Below are positions 30,360-39,940 of a stretch of DNA of 64,000 nucleotides, piece after piece; position 1 is the stretch's first letter; each line of letters opens with the position of its first letter. The stretch spans positions 1-64,000 of the forward strand of contig JACPPG010000015.1 of assembly GCA_016191115.1 (NCBI GenBank), read 5' to 3'. The notes below the pieces were generated by a model. It ran no database searches. It saw only the letters and a list, made by a program, of their open reading frames with translations, and was not told the origin of the DNA. Made by a program: the position numbers and the translations under genes. The stretch comes from Planctomycetia bacterium. Its GTDB lineage: Bacteria; Planctomycetota; Planctomycetia; Pirellulales; JACPPG01.

Positions 30360-32495
30360 ATGTACGCCATGCCCGTCACGATCGGCGTCTTGTGCTGCCT
30401 GGCGATCGCCTATCGCTACTACAGCGCGTTCCTGGCGGCGCGGGTGGCGGCGCTCGACGACGCGCGGGTCACGCCGGCGCACGAGTTCTACGACGGGCAG
30501 AACTACCATCCCACGCACAAGTGGGTGCTGTTCGGCCATCATTTCGCGGCCATTTCGGGCGCCGGGCCGTTGATCGGGCCCGTCCTGGCGATCCAGTTCG
30601 GTTACCTGCCGGGCTTGATATGGCTGGTCGTCGGCGTGTGCCTGGCTGGCGCCGTGCAGGACATGCTGGTGCTGGCGGCCAGCGTCCGCCGCGGCGGGCG
30701 ATCGCTGGCCGAAATCGCGCGGGCGGAAATCGGGCCGGTGGCCGGCGCCGCCGCTTCGCTAGCCATCTTGTTCGTGGTGGTGATCGCCCTCTCGGGCTTG
30801 GGCGTGGTGGTTGTCAAGGCGCTTGGCGGCGAGGAGATCAAGCTGGCCGAGGGGACGCGAGTCGATCCGCCCACCGGTCAACCGATTCAAGTTCACGTCG
30901 ACGAGAAATTCGCGGACGTGCCGGCCGGCACGCAGATCACGTACCCCGGCGGCGCGTCGATGACGCGGAGCGAAGGGTTCACGATCGCGTTCGACGGGTC
31001 TGCATCGCCTGGCCCGACGCCCGCTCCCCCGGCGTCTGGACCTGCTCCGCCGCGCGTCGGCCAAATACAAAGCTGGAGCCTGCCCAAGGGCTGCCGCGTG
31101 GCCGTGCCGGGCAGTTCCTGGGGGACGTTCACGATCGCCTGCACGGTGCCGATCGCGCTGGTGGTGGGGCTTTACATGTACAAGCTTCGCAAGGGGCGGG
31201 TGGTCGAGGCGTCGCTCTTGGGCGCGCTGGCGACGCTGGCCGCCACCGTGGCCGGCAACTGGGTGCCCGGCTCGGCGCTCGAACCGTACTTCTCCCTGTC
31301 GCGCGAGCAGACGATCACGGCCATCTGCTTGTACGGCTTCATCGCCTCGGTATTGCCGGTGTGGCTGCTGTTGTGCCCGCGCGATTACCTGTCGAGCTTC
31401 TTGAAGATCGGCACGGTCGTGCTGCTGGTCGCCGCGATCATCGTGGCCAATCCGAAGCTCGAGGCGCCGATGGTGAATCCCCTCTTTGCCGGCGGTGGCG
31501 GGCCGTATTTCGACGGGCCGATATTCCCCTTCTGCTTCATCTGCATCATGTGCGGGGCAATCTCCGGGTTTCACGCGCTCGTGGCGTCCGGCACGACGCC
31601 CAAGATGATCGACCGCGAAAGCCAGGTCCGCGGAATCGGCTACGGCGCGATGCTGATCGAGGGGCTGGTGGGCGTGGTCGCGCTATTGGCCGCCGCCGCG
31701 CTGCCGCAAGGGGACTACTGGGCGATTAACATCGACCTGGCCAAGGTCGAAAAGTACGCCGACAAGCTCACGGAGCTGGGCGCCTCGACCGACAACCTGC
31801 CGACCATCGAGCGGCAGGTCGGCGGCGAATCGCTCCGCGGACGCACGGGCGGCGCGGTGACGCTGGCTGTCGGCATGTCGCAGATTTTCACGGAAGCCAT
31901 GCGCCGCGTGGCGGGTGGCGCCGTGAACCTGGAATCGGTGATCAAGTACTGGTACCACTTTGCCATCATGTTCGAGGCCCTGTTCATCCTCACCACGATC
32001 GACACCGGCACGCGGATCGCCCGGTTCCTGTTGCAGGAGGCGCTCGGCAAGATCTACAAGCCGCTCGATCGCACCGACTGGCTGCCCGGCGCCGTATTGT
32101 CGACGGCGATCGTCACGGCCGCGTGGGGAGGGCTGATCTGGACCGGTTCGATCGAGACGATCTGGCCCATGTTCGGCATCGCCAACCAGATGCTGGCCGT
32201 GATCGCGCTGGCCGTGGTGACGACCGTGATGTTCAACGCCGGCCGCGGCCGCTACGCCGCCATCACGATCCTGCCGATGTGTTTTGTCATTGCCTCGACC
32301 AGTACGGCGGCGGTCCGCATGATCGGCGGGCCGTTTGCCAGGATGATCGAAGACGGCCGCGCCACCGGCAACACGCGGCTCCTGGCACAGGGCGGCTTGA
32401 ACATCTTCTTCACCGGCTTTATGGTCGCCGCCGTGGCGCTCATCGTCATCGAGGCCTTGCTGCGGTGGAAGAGCCGGCGGGGAGCGGTCCCGTGA
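30360..32495 (+). CDS. cstA: Carbon starvation protein A (peptide/pyruvate-type transporter)
   Basis: About 711 residues, many TM helices. Family signatures: KWVLFGHHFAAISGAGPLIGPVLA, GAVQDMLVLAASVRRGGRSL, WGTFTIACTVPIALVVGLYMY, ISGFHALVASGTTPKM, and DTGTRIARFLLQE. CstA proteins import peptides or pyruvate. An inserted Pro-rich hydrophilic stretch (about residues 156-251) separates two segments contiguous in the E. coli protein as I remember it. ATG at 30360 is chosen, with GTG at 30297 as alternative. Element A lies just upstream. Confidence 0.9.
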   Translation: MYAMPVTIGVLCCLAIAYRYYSAFLAARVAALDDARVTPAHEFYDGQNYHPTHKWVLFGHHFAAISGAGPLIGPVLAIQFGYLPGLIWLVVGVCLAGAVQDMLVLAASVRRGGRSLAEIARAEIGPVAGAAASLAILFVVVIALSGLGVVVVKALGGEEIKLAEGTRVDPPTGQPIQVHVDEKFADVPAGTQITYPGGASMTRSEGFTIAFDGSASPGPTPAPPASGPAPPRVGQIQSWSLPKGCRVAVPGSSWGTFTIACTVPIALVVGLYMYKLRKGRVVEASLLGALATLAATVAGNWVPGSALEPYFSLSREQTITAICLYGFIASVLPVWLLLCPRDYLSSFLKIGTVVLLVAAIIVANPKLEAPMVNPLFAGGGGPYFDGPIFPFCFICIMCGAISGFHALVASGTTPKMIDRESQVRGIGYGAMLIEGLVGVVALLAAAALPQGDYWAINIDLAKVEKYADKLTELGASTDNLPTIERQVGGESLRGRTGGAVTLAVGMSQIFTEAMRRVAGGAVNLESVIKYWYHFAIMFEALFILTTIDTGTRIARFLLQEALGKIYKPLDRTDWLPGAVLSTAIVTAAWGGLIWTGSIETIWPMFGIANQMLAVIALAVVTTVMFNAGRGRYAAITILPMCFVIASTSTAAVRMIGGPFARMIEDGRATGNTRLLAQGGLNIFFTGFMVAAVALIVIEALLRWKSRRGAVP

Positions 32496-32538
32496 ACGCG
32501 GGACAGGTGGGGCCTCGCCCTTCCCGCTCATCATTCTC

Positions 32539-34782
32539 TCACGGATACGTCGGCGCGTGCTCGGCGTGCTGCGCGATGGCCTCTTGCAACGCCTCTTCGG
32601 GCGACATGGCTGACGGCAGGCGGCGGAACCACAGCAAAATCGCGATCGCCACGATCCCGCCGACGGCCACGGCCGACCACGTGCACACCAGTCCCCCTTC
32701 GTCCGGCAGCTCGCGCACCAGGAGCCGTAGCACCGGATGCTCGCGAAGCGTCGCCGACTGCACGTTGGACATCAGTATCGTGATGCTGTTGTGCGTGATG
32801 TGATACAAGACGCACGGCAGCAAGCTGCCACTCTGCACCGCTACATAGCCGATGACGATCCCGACAAGGAACGTCAGGATCGACTGCTGAAAGATCAGGT
32901 GCGTGACGGCAAAGAACAGGCTGCTCACGATGATGGCCCGCCACTTGTGCCCCATGCGCCTCAGGCCGGACAGAATGAACCCGCGGAAGGCTAGTTCCTC
33001 GCACACGGCCGGCACCACGGCCATGATCAACAGCGTCTTCCATAGTTCGGGCCGCTCGTGGAAGATGCGGGTGAGCAACTCCTTCAATTGCGGACTAAGT
33101 GGATAGAGCTGCTGCACGATCACGCCGAGCCAACTGAGGGTCGGGTAAACGGCCGCGGCCAACAGCACCGCGGCCGGCAGCGAAACGAGCGCGGCCATGA
33201 GCGACCCCGCGACCGGAGGACACAGAAGCAGCGTCTTGGTGGGGCTGCGGGAGAGCATGATGGTCATCAGCAAGGCCGGCGTGGCCACGACCGCCAACTG
33301 GCTGACCAAGGTCACGCGTGCCAAGTCAAAGAACGTGTCTGGCTGCGGCAGCGCGAACCCCATGAAGAACCGCAACATCAGGATCAGCACGCCGCAAAAG
33401 ACGGCGCCCGCCACGGTGGGCGTGCTCTCGCGGTCGTGCAGCAATTGACGGAGCCACAGCCGCAGGTCGAAGCGTTCGCTCTCGCGAAACAGCACCCCCT
33501 CCGAATTAAACTGGTCGACCGCCCATCGAATGGCCAACAAGCAGCATCCCAGCGTGACCAGCCCGACCGGCGGGCCGTACAGGAGAGCTTGCGCATAGTT
33601 TCCCTCCAGCATGGCGCGCAGCAAGAGCACGATCCCCGTCACCGGAATCAGGCTGTTGCCCAAGGTTAGCTCGCCGCCCGGCGCCATGGGGATCATCACC
33701 AAGGGCAGCGTGACGAGCACCAGCGGCATGAGGTAGTATTGGCCCTCCTTGGTGCTTCGCGCGAACGCGGCGATCGCCAGGCAGAGCGCGCTGAAGAGCG
33801 CCGCGACCGGCACAAGCGCGATCAACAGCCAAAGCGGCGCGAGCGCCGGCGGCGGGCCCAACCGCGGCAACTGCCTGAGCACGATCGCCCCGGTGGCTCC
33901 CAGGCTCACCAGATTCAGCACGGCCGTGGCCGTGCTGAAGAGCATGACGGTCAACAGCTTGCCCCACACGATTTCGATGCGTTCGGCCGGGCTGGATAGC
34001 AGCGTTTCGAGCGTGCCGCGCTCCTTCTCGCCTGCGCAAAGGTCGATGGCCGGATAAAACGCCCCGGTCAAGGCCCAGATCAAAAGCATGAACGGCAGCA
34101 CTTTCGACCACAGCGCCGCGTCGCGATGGCCGGTCGTGGCCGTATCGTGCTCGCTAACCTTGAAGGGCTCGGCCGAGTTTTGCGGCAAGTGACCCAGCGC
34201 CAGGTTTTCGCGGCCGACTTCCTCGCTCCATCGGCTCACGGCCTGCCCGACGCGTCGCATCGCCAGTTGCGATTTTTCCGTAGCTGTGCTGTAGAAGACC
34301 TGCGGCGCAGGCACCTGGATGTCGCGGGCCGCTTCCGAGTCCTCCGGGCGGATGTCGCGCACGGCGATCCGCAGTTCCTCTAACCGCTCGCCGAAATCGG
34401 GTGGGACATAGAGAACCGCGTCGCACCGCCCAAGGTCGATCGCCGATCGCCATCGATCGGCGTCGCGCTCCTCGTCAGGCGCGAGGTCGCGCTCGCTTAC
34501 GAATTCGACGGCCAACAGCTCGCTCGCCGCTTGATCGCCAAACCACCGCGCGGAAAACCGCCCGTTCTCGAACAATTCCGGCGAGTTGGGCAGCCGCCAT
34601 CGTCCCACGACCAGCACCTTTGTCGGCTGCTCGCGGACGAATTGCGCCACCTGGAACATGCTCATTCCCAGCAAGGGGTACAGCACGACCGGCAACACCG
34701 CGATCATGAACAGGGTCCGGCGGTCGCGCAACTGGTCGCGCACCTCGCGGAGGAAGATCAATTTGACGTTCGACCACTTCAT
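32539..34782 (-). CDS. ABC-2 permease fused to CPBP intramembrane protease
   Basis: About 747 residues. Residues 1-420 are an ABC-2/NatB-like permease: N-terminal TM helix (TLFMIAVLPVVLYPLLGM), a large extracytoplasmic domain, then PFMLLIWALTGAFYPAIDLCAGEKERGTLETLLSSP. The C-terminal third (about 560-740) is a CPBP (CAAX-like) protease with CEELAFRG, FFAVTH and HITHNS motifs, so the catalytic Glu and His are present. The ATPase gene lies 25 bp upstream on the same strand. NatAB systems export Na+ or other substrates; the protease domain may process the cargo or the permease, which is inference. Confidence 0.88.
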   Translation of the reverse strand: MKWSNVKLIFLREVRDQLRDRRTLFMIAVLPVVLYPLLGMSMFQVAQFVREQPTKVLVVGRWRLPNSPELFENGRFSARWFGDQAASELLAVEFVSERDLAPDEERDADRWRSAIDLGRCDAVLYVPPDFGERLEELRIAVRDIRPEDSEAARDIQVPAPQVFYSTATEKSQLAMRRVGQAVSRWSEEVGRENLALGHLPQNSAEPFKVSEHDTATTGHRDAALWSKVLPFMLLIWALTGAFYPAIDLCAGEKERGTLETLLSSPAERIEIVWGKLLTVMLFSTATAVLNLVSLGATGAIVLRQLPRLGPPPALAPLWLLIALVPVAALFSALCLAIAAFARSTKEGQYYLMPLVLVTLPLVMIPMAPGGELTLGNSLIPVTGIVLLLRAMLEGNYAQALLYGPPVGLVTLGCCLLAIRWAVDQFNSEGVLFRESERFDLRLWLRQLLHDRESTPTVAGAVFCGVLILMLRFFMGFALPQPDTFFDLARVTLVSQLAVVATPALLMTIMLSRSPTKTLLLCPPVAGSLMAALVSLPAAVLLAAAVYPTLSWLGVIVQQLYPLSPQLKELLTRIFHERPELWKTLLIMAVVPAVCEELAFRGFILSGLRRMGHKWRAIIVSSLFFAVTHLIFQQSILTFLVGIVIGYVAVQSGSLLPCVLYHITHNSITILMSNVQSATLREHPVLRLLVRELPDEGGLVCTWSAVAVGGIVAIAILLWFRRLPSAMSPEEALQEAIAQHAEHAPTYP

Positions 34783-34807
34783 GCGACGCCGCTAGCCAGA
34801 GTCCTTG

Positions 34808-35572
34808 TCAAATCAGCACCGGCCGCCGGTGCGCGGCGTCGTGCTCGGAGATCAAACGGAAGAACAACTCCTCCAGGTCCTGCTCGCCGTGCACTTCGCG
34901 CAACTCGTCCAGTCGCCCGGACGTTAGGATGTGCCCGCGATGCACGATCGCGATGTGGTCGCACAGCTTCTCAGCCTCGCGCATGATGTGCGTCGAAAAG
35001 ACGATGCACTTGCCGTATTGGCGCAGCTCGGCGACCGTCTGCAGAAGGGCACGTGCCACGAGCACGTCCAGCCCGCTCGTGGCCTCGTCGAAAATCAAGA
35101 CCGGTGGATCGTGCACCAAGGCCCGCGCGATCGAAACCTTCTGCTTCATTCCGGTCGACATCTTCGCGCCCAACAGGTCGCGGATGTCGTTCATTTGCAG
35201 GCGGTCGAAAAGGTACTCCATGCGGGCCCGCAGCCGCGGCTGGACAATGCCGTAAAGTCGACCGAAGTATTCCACCTCTTCCCAGGCGGTCATGCGGTCG
35301 TAAACGCCCGTATTGGCCGAGACGAAACCGATTTGATGCCGCACCTCGGAGGGTTGGGTGACGACGTCGTAGCCGTTGACGGTCACGGTGCCGCCCGTGG
35401 GGCGCAAAACGGTGCTGATAATCCGCAGCGCCGTGGTCTTGCCGGCGCCATTGGGACCCAACAGGCCGAAAATCTCACCCGCCTCGGCCGAGAAATTCAC
35501 GCTCGCCAGCGCGACCAACTTGCCACGCCGCAAGTCGGAGTACTCCTTGGAGAGGTTGTGGGCGTGAATCAT
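34808..35572 (-). CDS. ABC transporter ATPase, NatA-like
   Basis: About 254 residues. Walker [10 protein letters not shown] (about 39), signature [15 protein letters not shown], Walker [13 protein letters not shown], and switch His in FSTHIM. The C-terminal tail is typical of NatA/CcmA-type subunits. It energises the fused permease-protease encoded next. No clear ribosome site precedes the ATG. Confidence 0.92.
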   Translation of the reverse strand: MIHAHNLSKEYSDLRRGKLVALASVNFSAEAGEIFGLLGPNGAGKTTALRIISTVLRPTGGTVTVNGYDVVTQPSEVRHQIGFVSANTGVYDRMTAWEEVEYFGRLYGIVQPRLRARMEYLFDRLQMNDIRDLLGAKMSTGMKQKVSIARALVHDPPVLIFDEATSGLDVLVARALLQTVAELRQYGKCIVFSTHIMREAEKLCDHIAIVHRGHILTSGRLDELREVHGEQDLEELFFRLISEHDAAHRRPVLI

Positions 35573-35646
35573 GGCGGGCAGCGACAGGGGAAATCGATGC
35601 TTGTCTCAATGGCCCCGCGTCGCCTTAGCTGGTTTGCAGATCAGGG

Positions 35647-35705
35647 TGCCACTGACTCCGCCAGTGCCTCCCCGCTTCGGGCAACACTGGCAGAGCCAGT
35701 GGCAC
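35647..35705. repeat. CACTGGCAGAGCCAGTG hairpin (family J)
   Basis: Arms GTGCCACTGACTCCGCCAGT and ACTGGCAGAGCCAGTGGCAC form a long hairpin in the 211-bp gap between mqnC and the ATPase gene. Single copy in this window. It could terminate mqnC transcription. Confidence 0.65.
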
Positions 35706-35783
35706 ACACAAGACACGTGCGCGATCCTCCGGAGGGGAGCCGGCCGTTGGGCTGATCGCCGCCCGCAAAACTGGTACTACAGT

Positions 35784-36893
35784 TTAGCTCATCGCTGGGC
35801 CAACACCGACCACTGTCGGTTCGGCATCGATCAGGTCGTAGAACACATTCCGCTGCCGCGGAATATAGCCCAGTTCGGCGATAGCGTCCCGAATCTGCGC
35901 GAGCGACAGATAGTGTACCGTGCCCGCCGAGGCCACCACGTTTTCCTCGATCATCAGGCTGCCCATGTCGTTGGCCCCGTAGCACAGGGCCAATTGGCCG
36001 ATCTTCAGCCCCTGCGTAACCCAGCTCGACTGGATGTTGGGGATATTGTCGAGGTACAAGCGGGCGACGGCCTGCGTTTTGAGGTAGTCGAACGAGCCGG
36101 CCTTGGGGATGTGGCTCATGTCGGTATGATCGGGCTGAAAGGTCCAGCAGATAAAGGCGGTAAAACCGCCCATTTCGTCCTGCAACTGTCGGATCCGCTC
36201 GAGGTGCTCGATCCGCTCGGCCAGCGTCTCGATGTGGCCGAACATCATGGTGGCGGAGCCGCGCCCGCCCAACTCGTGCCAGACGCGACAAACGTTGAGC
36301 CAATCGTCGGTCATCACCTTGCCGCGGGTCATCGCCCGGCGAACGCGGTCGACGAGGATTTCGGCGCCGCCGCCGGGCAGGCTGCCCAACCCGGCCGCCT
36401 TTAGCCGCGAAAGCACCGTCTTTAGCGGCAGCTTCGAGACCTTCGTGAAAGCATGAATCTCGGGCGGACTGAAGCCGTGCACGTTGACCTGTGGGAAGCG
36501 GCTCTTGATATCGTGCAGCAGCTCCTCATACCACTCGATCTTGAACTCGGGGTGCAGGCCCCCTTGCATCAGGATCTGGTCGCCGCCAAGGTCGACGGTT
36601 TCCTGAATCTTCCGGAGCAGCTCCGCGCGATCGAGAACGTATCCTTCGGGGTCTTTCGGCTTGCGATAGAACGCGCAGAAGTCGCAGACCGCCGTGCAGA
36701 TATTCGTGTAGTTGATGTTGCGGTCGATGTTGTAGGTCCGGTACGCCTCCGGGTGCATCCGCCGGGTAACCGCGTCGGCGGCCCGCCCGAGCGCCACCAG
36801 GTCGCGCGACTCGATGAGCCGTAGGCCCTCGTCCAGGTTGAGGCGCTCGCCGGCCACGGCCTTGTCGAGCACGGCGGCAATCGAAGCAACCAC
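35784..36893 (-). CDS. mqnC: Cyclic dehypoxanthinyl futalosine synthase
   Basis: About 369 residues from a GTG with AGGAGG 9 bp upstream. Radical SAM cluster motif CTAVCDFCAFYR (about 68), then LMQGGLHPEFKIEWYE, HGFSPPEIHAF, TMMFGHIET and SSWVTQGLKIGQLALCYGANDMGS, all MqnC signatures. It cyclises dehypoxanthine futalosine in the alternative menaquinone pathway. Translated 12 bp after mqnA on the same strand. Confidence 0.94.
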   Translation of the reverse strand: MVASIAAVLDKAVAGERLNLDEGLRLIESRDLVALGRAADAVTRRMHPEAYRTYNIDRNINYTNICTAVCDFCAFYRKPKDPEGYVLDRAELLRKIQETVDLGGDQILMQGGLHPEFKIEWYEELLHDIKSRFPQVNVHGFSPPEIHAFTKVSKLPLKTVLSRLKAAGLGSLPGGGAEILVDRVRRAMTRGKVMTDDWLNVCRVWHELGGRGSATMMFGHIETLAERIEHLERIRQLQDEMGGFTAFICWTFQPDHTDMSHIPKAGSFDYLKTQAVARLYLDNIPNIQSSWVTQGLKIGQLALCYGANDMGSLMIEENVVASAGTVHYLSLAQIRDAIAELGYIPRQRNVFYDLIDAEPTVVGVGPAMS

Positions 36894-36905
36894 TGCGCGG
36901 GCCTC

Positions 36906-37823
36906 CTAACGACCGATTGCATCGCGAGCCACGGCGTCGCGGTGGAAGCGCGGCGGCGTGTCCGGGACGCGCACAATGGCGCCGCCCGCGTGTGCCACTG
37001 CTTCGCCAGAAGCAGTGCGGGCCGCGATGTATGGCTCACCAGAGTGCGAACTTTCCAGGAAGCCGAGCTTAACGGCCAAGTCGCGGTACAGTTCCAGGCC
37101 CCGCCTTTCAAGGTCTCCCAACCGGAAATGAAGGCAATCGCGCAGGTACGACAGGCACTCGGGCCGCGTGAGGCCCAGGCCCGCCGCCTCCGACGCGGCA
37201 ATCCCTTCCAGGTTCTCGACGCCCTGGTCGCGTGCCCTGCCGAGCGCTGCTTCGATGCTCGGCAGATCGCGTCCTGCGTGCGCCACCCACATCGCGAATA
37301 CAAAGGGCAGTCCAGCCCAGCGGCACCACTCGTCTCCCAAGTCCCACACGGCGGCGAACCGGCCGCCGGGCGACTGGATCGCCCGATCGCCGATCAGAAG
37401 CACCGCATCGGCCCCACTGTCCGCAAGCCCGCAATCGACCGGCAAGGGCTCGATCCGCGGGCGGACGCCGTATCGTTCGTTGAGCAGGATCTGCACGAGG
37501 ACGGCGCTGGTGCGCGAGCCGTCGTCGAGCGCCAGGGTGCCGATCTCAGGCACAGGGACGCGCGAGAACATCTTGACCGACAAAACTGGCCCCCGGCAGG
37601 CGATGCACGCGTCGGAGACGATTTCGTAGGCGCTGCCGCGGAAGTATTCGATCGACGGGACGAGCGCCACGTCCAAGCGCCCAGCCGCCAGATCGTCGGC
37701 CAGCCGGCTCGGCACGTCCAGTACCAATTCTACCCGCGGCGCCAACTCCTCGAGTCCGTAGATGAGCGGCCGCGTGTTGAGATAGCTCACCGCTCCCACG
37801 CGGATTTTGGACACTGGCTCCAT
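36906..37823 (-). CDS. mqnA: Chorismate dehydratase
   Basis: About 305 residues. GGAGGA 9 bp upstream of the ATG at 37823 decides the start. Family motifs: VGAVSYLNTRPLIYG, DVALVPSIEYFR, LALDDGSRTSAVLVQILL, and DAVLLIGDRAI. It converts chorismate to 3-enolpyruvylbenzoate, the first committed step of the futalosine route. The C-terminal 30 residues beyond the usual end are low-complexity. Confidence 0.92.
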   Translation of the reverse strand: MEPVSKIRVGAVSYLNTRPLIYGLEELAPRVELVLDVPSRLADDLAAGRLDVALVPSIEYFRGSAYEIVSDACIACRGPVLSVKMFSRVPVPEIGTLALDDGSRTSAVLVQILLNERYGVRPRIEPLPVDCGLADSGADAVLLIGDRAIQSPGGRFAAVWDLGDEWCRWAGLPFVFAMWVAHAGRDLPSIEAALGRARDQGVENLEGIAASEAAGLGLTRPECLSYLRDCLHFRLGDLERRGLELYRDLAVKLGFLESSHSGEPYIAARTASGEAVAHAGGAIVRVPDTPPRFHRDAVARDAIGR

Positions 37824-37928
37824 CACGCAATTCCTCCTTCCAGCCATCCCGGCAAAGCGCCGTGCGTGGCGCGAAGCCACCGCATTATAGGAAAGCGGTC
37901 GGGACCGAAAAGGGTGATCGACCGCCGG

Positions 37929-38050
37929 CACGGAGAACTGCAAAGTCCGGGGTCTGGCTCATTTTTCGGCACGTGCCGTTCTCAATTCTTCCGAAGCCAC
38001 CTTCGGCCGAAAAATGTGCCTGACCGCCTGACCCCCTCGCCAAGGACTCG
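37929..38050. repeat. Element B copy 3, degraded right end
   Basis: Begins CACGGAGAACTGCAAAGTCC and keeps CATTTTTCGGC and GCCGAAAAATG, but the terminal repeat at its right end is lost after GACCCCCTCGCC. No target duplication. It fills the gap between mqnA and the next minus-strand operon. Confidence 0.75.
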
Positions 38051-38116
38051 CACGGCGGCGGCGTGCTCGGGCGCCACTGCCGGCTCGCCCAGCACTGCGC
38101 CGTTCGCCCGCAATCC

Positions 38117-39940
38117 TCACGTCTCCAGTTCGCGGAAGGCCCTGAAACCGACGACCATGGGAACGGCCGTCGCGGCAATCCCCAGGAGACAACCGCCAAG
38201 AAGTCCCAGCATTAACCAATTCCATTGCCGCGAGGCGTTGAGCAGCAGCGCCTCGTTTCCCCCTTGGGTGGCCAACAAGTAGAAGTGGCAGGGAACGGTC
38301 GTCATGACCACCAGCGATACGATGTACAGGGCACTGAGGACGAGATTGAGCGTGCCCCCGAACCCCGCCGCGATCCGCGCGGGTGAATCCTCGCGCAGAT
38401 TAGGCAATTTGGCCCCCAGGCCCACGGCGATGCCCGAGAGCCCAGAGCACAGTAGGGCGCAGGCCAATAGGTGCACCCACACCACCAACGGCGAGACGCC
38501 CAGCATCAGGTCGCTGAGAAGCACCAACAACGCACACGGCACGAGCGAGCCGGCGGCAGCGAAGAGAAACTTGCTCCACAGGATCGTGTCGCGTTTGACG
38601 GGCAGGCGGCCCAGGATCCAGAAGCGGCGCCCTTCGAGACTGATCATGGGAAAAATGAACCGCGTAGTGAACGTCGACAGCAGCAATCCGACCACGGCCA
38701 GATTGAGAAAGCTGATCATGTTGACCCACGAGGCGTAATTCACGTCGTAGCTCAACCGCCGCGTGTTGAGGAAGTACAAGCCCAGCAAGCCAAAGAAGAT
38801 CAGGAACTGCGACCACTGCACCGGATCGCGGCGAAACAGGCGCAGGTCCTTCACAATCAAGAGACGCAGTCGGGCGCTCAGAGGCCGCATGACTGTCGAG
38901 GCCGCGCGGTCCATCCAAGACATCTTCAACCGCCGGCGGGCCACGTGCGCGCCCAATAGCGCGCTGTAGCCGGAACGGTACGTCACGCCCGCCGTCCACA
39001 CGGCCAACTGGTGCAGGACCAGGGCATTGGAAGTCGTCACCGCCAGAAACAGCACGCTTTCGACCATCGCCGTCCGGGCTGACGGATCTCGCCAGCCACT
39101 GCGGGCCGCCTCCAAAAGCCCGGAGCTCAGCCACCAACTGGGCAGCATCCGGCTTTCGCTTGCGCGGAGACGGGCGAGCATCTCCAGGAACCAACCGGGG
39201 GTCAACAGTTCGCTCGTCTGGCGGCTGGCCAGCGACCACATCAGCCAGCCGCCGACAAGCGCCGCCAAGACGCCAGCCACCGTGAGCACGTGCACGCGGT
39301 TGGTGGGGATACAGCGAACCACGAGCATGCACAGGATGGCCCCCAAGCTGCCGGGGATATACGCGAACGCAGCCAGGTACGGCAGCAGGACGCCGTAGTA
39401 GAACCATGGCGCCTCGACGACGATACCGTACGCCACGAGCATCGGGCTTCCCAACAGCAGGAATCCCCAACTGGAAAACAACATCCCTTGCTGGAACTTG
39501 TGGAGAAACACGCGTTCGGCGCGGGCAGGCGTGGTGAGCAGGAACGTCGCCTCGTCCGATCGGTACAGGTTGCTATAGACGATAATGGCGTTGGAGATCA
39601 CGAGCATCACGGTCAGCGACGCGAAGAAGATGCTGTACATCGCGCGGACCGTCTCGTCGTGCGTGACCGGCTCGGGAATGGCGTCATCGAGAAACTCGAA
39701 GCCGAGCAGAAAGAGCACGAACAGGCCGACCCACAAGACCAAGGTCAAGGCCGTGGCCAGGGCCACGCGCAACCGCGAGCGGGCGATCGACTCGCGAAAC
39801 GAGTTGGTCATCAACCGCCGCCGCAGCCGCCAGAAGAGCGCCGTTTCCTCGGGAGCAGCGAGCACGCGAGCGCGAGCCGGAAACGACCGGTCGAGCGGCT
39901 CGCGCGACGCACGAGACGGATTGACCGAGGCATCGTTCAC
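38117..39940 (-). CDS. ABC-2-type exporter permease
   Basis: About 607 residues from a GTG that overlaps the ATPase stop by 4 bp. About 10-12 TM helices in two blocks (about 60-280 and 390-600). No Cys or His active motifs. The segment SDEATFLLTTPARAERVF resembles bacterial ABC-2 exporters with paired permease halves in one chain. Substrate unknown. Last gene of a three-gene coupled operon. Confidence 0.82.
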   Translation of the reverse strand: MNDASVNPSRASREPLDRSFPARARVLAAPEETALFWRLRRRLMTNSFRESIARSRLRVALATALTLVLWVGLFVLFLLGFEFLDDAIPEPVTHDETVRAMYSIFFASLTVMLVISNAIIVYSNLYRSDEATFLLTTPARAERVFLHKFQQGMLFSSWGFLLLGSPMLVAYGIVVEAPWFYYGVLLPYLAAFAYIPGSLGAILCMLVVRCIPTNRVHVLTVAGVLAALVGGWLMWSLASRQTSELLTPGWFLEMLARLRASESRMLPSWWLSSGLLEAARSGWRDPSARTAMVESVLFLAVTTSNALVLHQLAVWTAGVTYRSGYSALLGAHVARRRLKMSWMDRAASTVMRPLSARLRLLIVKDLRLFRRDPVQWSQFLIFFGLLGLYFLNTRRLSYDVNYASWVNMISFLNLAVVGLLLSTFTTRFIFPMISLEGRRFWILGRLPVKRDTILWSKFLFAAAGSLVPCALLVLLSDLMLGVSPLVVWVHLLACALLCSGLSGIAVGLGAKLPNLREDSPARIAAGFGGTLNLVLSALYIVSLVVMTTVPCHFYLLATQGGNEALLLNASRQWNWLMLGLLGGCLLGIAATAVPMVVGFRAFRELET

